This document shows, one piece after another, positions 61,668-64,000 of a stretch of DNA of 64,000 nt. Numbering within the stretch: the stretch's first letter is position 1; each line of letters opens with the position of its first letter. The translations under genes were made by a program, and so were the position numbers. The notes under the pieces were generated by a model that was not told the DNA's origin, ran no database searches, and saw only the letters and a list, made by a program, of their open reading frames with translations. This stretch comes from PHBP01 sp035353255. GTDB lineage: Bacteria > Cloacimonadota > Cloacimonadia > Cloacimonadales > Cloacimonadaceae. The DNA is taken from contig DAOPZE010000001.1 in NCBI GenBank assembly GCA_035353255.1, positions 1-64,000 on the forward strand, read 5' to 3'.

Positions 61668-64000
61668 CTATAGGTTAACTTCGACCCAGACCCCCAGCCT
61701 GAAGATCCTTGTCCCGTCGTCGAGTCTTTTATCCGATGTGAGCTCCCAGGCGCTGGTTATACCGCCTTTGATATTCTGGTCAAATTGGTACGTTGCCCCG
61801 GGCGTTATGGCGATCCTGCTGGTGTTTCTGTCAACCTGTGTCGCTTCTCTGCCGATCGTCTCATCGAAGTTCTTTTCGAATAATAGGGTCAGAGATGAGC
61901 TGAGTTCGTTCTTGATATGTATCTTCTTACCGGAGAAGGGTATCTTGAACCCTTTACCGGCTCTGAAGGAGTAGGACACCGTTCCGTTCATCGACTGCGA
62001 ATTATTTGTCTTGATAATGTCATAGTTGTCCATTGCGGTGATATTTTTAGTACGGCTGAGAGAATAGCTGAGATTAACACTCAGGGACTTCGCAAAGTTG
62101 CCGGAGAAGCCTAACAACGGGCTCAAAGCGGTAGTAAAAGTTTCCTGGGAAGGTTCGAGCCAGTCAAGGTCACCATTCTGACGGACAGTATATTGGAATC
62201 CGGTGTTTAGTCTGCTTCCGGAAAGCCACTTTGACACCCCGATATATCTTTCAAAATCGACCAGAGAAACTGTAATATCAGGGAAAGTTGTGGAGATAGA
62301 TTGATTACTGGCGTTGGATTGTCTGCGATTCATGGTATAAGAGTAATTTATCGTGCTATCGACATTGCGGGAAACTGCCAGACCCGAAGAAAGCGTCAGT
62401 GTGTTATCATTGGTCGTGGCGTCGAGGAAGTCTGGCGCGACCGAATGCGGGAGACCGATCTGGAATGCGAAAGGCGGGCGGACATCTTTCTCAGTGTAAG
62501 TCATGTTGTAAGTGTTTTGGAATGAGGCATTAATGTTTTTAAACTTGGATAGATAATTTAATAAGGTCGCCGGAACCTGGATAAAGCTAAAGCTATTGGA
62601 AGGCTTCTTCCCTCCTTGATCTCCGTCTTTCGGGACCTTGGGTTCTTCTCTGGGATCGGTCTCTTCCTTTGGTTCAAGATTATTCTTCTGGGAACCTTCT
62701 TCTTCCTTCTTTACCTCTTCTCCGGGTTTGTCTTCTCCCTTGTCAGAATCCTGCATCTCGAGCTTCTTCTTTTCCTCTTCGGTTAGTTCTTTCTTGTCAC
62801 CCTCTTTATCAAGTTCTTCTTTCGGTTCTTCTTGGTTACCATCAAACTTATATTCCACACCGGTTTGGTTTGGATCCTTGATTTCTTCTTTGGGCTGTTC
62901 TTTGTCCTTTTTGTCGTCTCTCTTCTTTTGAGGAGCCTTGGCTTTTAATGACTGTGACCAACCACTCAGAAGGTTTGAGTTTTGCAGTGTCACAGTGGCT
63001 CTGATTGATCGGTTATTGCCGCCGTCTGAAGAATATACATCTATTGGGCCTTCGTCTGTGTTCTCGGTATGTTTACGCTGGAACTCGGTGTACTTGGTTG
63101 TGACAGATGAATTGATGTTGAAGATATTGGAAAGGTAGTTCGGATTATATGCCAGTTCCACATCCTGCGAATATTCGGTTTCTTTACCGAGATTGATTTC
63201 TTTGTAGTAGTTCTTCTGAATCAGGTCTCGTTTTGTATTCAGTCTCAATCTGGCGGTTACATCCGAGAGGAGATTCCAATTGATGTTGGTATCCGTGGTC
63301 AGCAGCCTGGTATCGGCAGTGTTTGCCCGGGGATACCAACCGGTGATATTCTCTCTGGTATCCCAATAATAAGCGTTGGGTTCAGTAGCATTGAATGTGA
63401 AGCTGTTGTTCCAGGTCGTCGGGAACCATCCCAACCGGTATCTTTTTATGAGCGGGAAGCTCACTTTATCCGCAGGCAGGCTCAGATTATAGTTTAGTGT
63501 ACCACGGTAAGTCAACGTCGTATCTTGTTGCGTTGGATTATGTAGATAGGAATCCTCGAGTCGCGCGCTGAAAGATGTCCTGTAGAGCGTATAGTTCAGG
63601 ATCTTGTTTTTAGGAGCTGATTTCATACTTAAAGCGACATCAGCGGAATAGATGAGAGTCTCGTTCTTCTCGCGCTCTTTCTCAGTCAGATCAACGATAT
63701 TCTCACGAAGCAGGTCTGAGTTTGCTCGATAACGCGGAATACCCTCAGTGTAGGTTCTGTTCAGGGACAACGGAATATCCATATTCCAGGATGTAGGCAG
63801 AAGCTTGTTCAGGAAGTACTTGTTTGTGATCGTCAATGACTTTGTTGAGGTAAAGGTGTTTGTTCTTCCTCGTTGGATAGTGGCATTGAAGTTCTCCGAT
63901 TTGTCGTCATAATCGACATCCAGAGTAATAAAATCAGCTAGTGCTGCGTTGAGAGTGAGGCGCTTTGCGATACCAATATCTTCATAAGGGTCCGCAACTC
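61668..64000 (-). CDS. sprA: SprA, type IX secretion outer-membrane channel, C-terminal part
   Basis: The frame is open to the window edge; the TTG at 63836 is internal, not the start (about 776 residues visible). The repeated long-strand pattern with LTITNKYFLNKLLPTSWNMDIPLSLNRT fits the SprA/Sov C-terminal barrel, and the chain ends RIFRLGVWVEVNL. SprA is the giant barrel through which type IX cargo crosses the outer membrane. A Lys/Glu-rich low-complexity insert (62600-62940, about 110 residues) interrupts the barrel. PorV-like and sorting-domain proteins in the window are consistent partners. Confidence 0.85.
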   Translation of the reverse strand, partial: VADPYEDIGIAKRLTLNAALADFITLDVDYDDKSENFNATIQRGRTNTFTSTKSLTITNKYFLNKLLPTSWNMDIPLSLNRTYTEGIPRYRANSDLLRENIVDLTEKEREKNETLIYSADVALSMKSAPKNKILNYTLYRTSFSARLEDSYLHNPTQQDTTLTYRGTLNYNLSLPADKVSFPLIKRYRLGWFPTTWNNSFTFNATEPNAYYWDTRENITGWYPRANTADTRLLTTDTNINWNLLSDVTARLRLNTKRDLIQKNYYKEINLGKETEYSQDVELAYNPNYLSNIFNINSSVTTKYTEFQRKHTENTDEGPIDVYSSDGGNNRSIRATVTLQNSNLLSGWSQSLKAKAPQKKRDDKKDKEQPKEEIKDPNQTGVEYKFDGNQEEPKEELDKEGDKKELTEEEKKKLEMQDSDKGEDKPGEEVKKEEEGSQKNNLEPKEETDPREEPKVPKDGDQGGKKPSNSFSFIQVPATLLNYLSKFKNINASFQNTYNMTYTEKDVRPPFAFQIGLPHSVAPDFLDATTNDNTLTLSSGLAVSRNVDSTINYSYTMNRRQSNASNQSISTTFPDITVSLVDFERYIGVSKWLSGSRLNTGFQYTVRQNGDLDWLEPSQETFTTALSPLLGFSGNFAKSLSVNLSYSLSRTKNITAMDNYDIIKTNNSQSMNGTVSYSFRAGKGFKIPFSGKKIHIKNELSSSLTLLFEKNFDETIGREATQVDRNTSRIAITPGATYQFDQNIKGGITSAWELTSDKRLDDGTRIFRLGVWVEVNL

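Noticed and set aside
62638..62931. Serine- and phenylalanine-rich frame on the + strand
   Set aside because: It is the antisense shadow of the Lys/Glu-rich insert in sprA.

Overview
The window looks like a Candidatus Cloacimonadota (Cloacimonas-type) chromosome or a close relative in the Fibrobacteres-Chlorobi-Bacteroidetes neighbourhood. This is inferred from gene content, not from a marker tree. The signs are type IX secretion parts (SprA, a PorV-like barrel), secreted proteases ending in FlgD-like sorting domains with an NYPNPFNP motif, a GT117/DUF2723 protein, Na+-NQR genes, carbamate kinase beside a cyclic 2,3-diphosphoglycerate synthetase-like GTPase, and an indolepyruvate oxidoreductase. 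These suit an anaerobic, diderm, amino-acid-fermenting bacterium. Coding density is high, and genes run in long same-strand operons with ATGA-type overlaps.

Layout. 1-11.4 kb (+): a C25 (gingipain-like) protease tail, a sirtuin, an aminotransferase, a degenerate histidine kinase with an NtrC-type sigma-54 activator, two MalF/MalG-like permeases and a large GT117 membrane protein. 11.4-12.7 kb: two convergent unknown genes. 12.3-20.7 kb (-): yebC-ruvC-ruvA-rsmB, a PASTA protein, a DUF4911-like protein, then nqrB-C-D-E-F and a small unknown. 20.8-25.7 kb (-): an EF-G paralogue, arcC and a cDPGS-like GTPase. 25.9-33.5 kb (+): an exported protein, tRNA-Leu(CAA), a PorV-like barrel behind a near-perfect sigma-54 promoter, an M6 metalloprotease, and three tandem DUF5683-like membrane proteins. 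33.9-43.8 kb (+): a 1820-residue Ser/Thr-kinase/AAA/TPR/GAF/histidine-kinase hybrid, followed by an exported TPR protein and an outer-membrane barrel. 43.9-46.1 kb (+): iorA-iorB. 46.3-55.8 kb (-): maf, amidohydrolase, unknown, gltX, membrane protein, divergent polysaccharide deacetylase, uppP, holA, malQ. 55.9-61.6 kb (+): serC, exbB-exbD-tonB-like, folP-cdaA-coaE, thioredoxin. 61.7-64 kb (-): the C-terminal part of SprA.

The most unusual feature is a family of six dispersed elements at about 11.5, 23.0, 33.6, 46.2, 53.5 and 61.1 kb. Each is built from four to six CCGTAYG-type units at an exact 11-bp period and ends in the same CCGTATGATATCCGTA core. The first four lie on the + strand and the last two on the - strand. 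Five are intergenic, and one is translated inside a gene. I do not recognise this family; it could be a phased protein-binding array, a chromosome-organising motif or a small mobile repeat.

Functional links. C25 and M6 proteases, PorV and SprA are substrates and machinery of one secretion route. The NtrC-type regulator and the sigma-54 promoter before the PorV gene suggest (inference) that part of this envelope programme is under sigma-54 control. Nqr, ArcC and Ior genes outline Na+-coupled and substrate-level energy conservation from amino acids.
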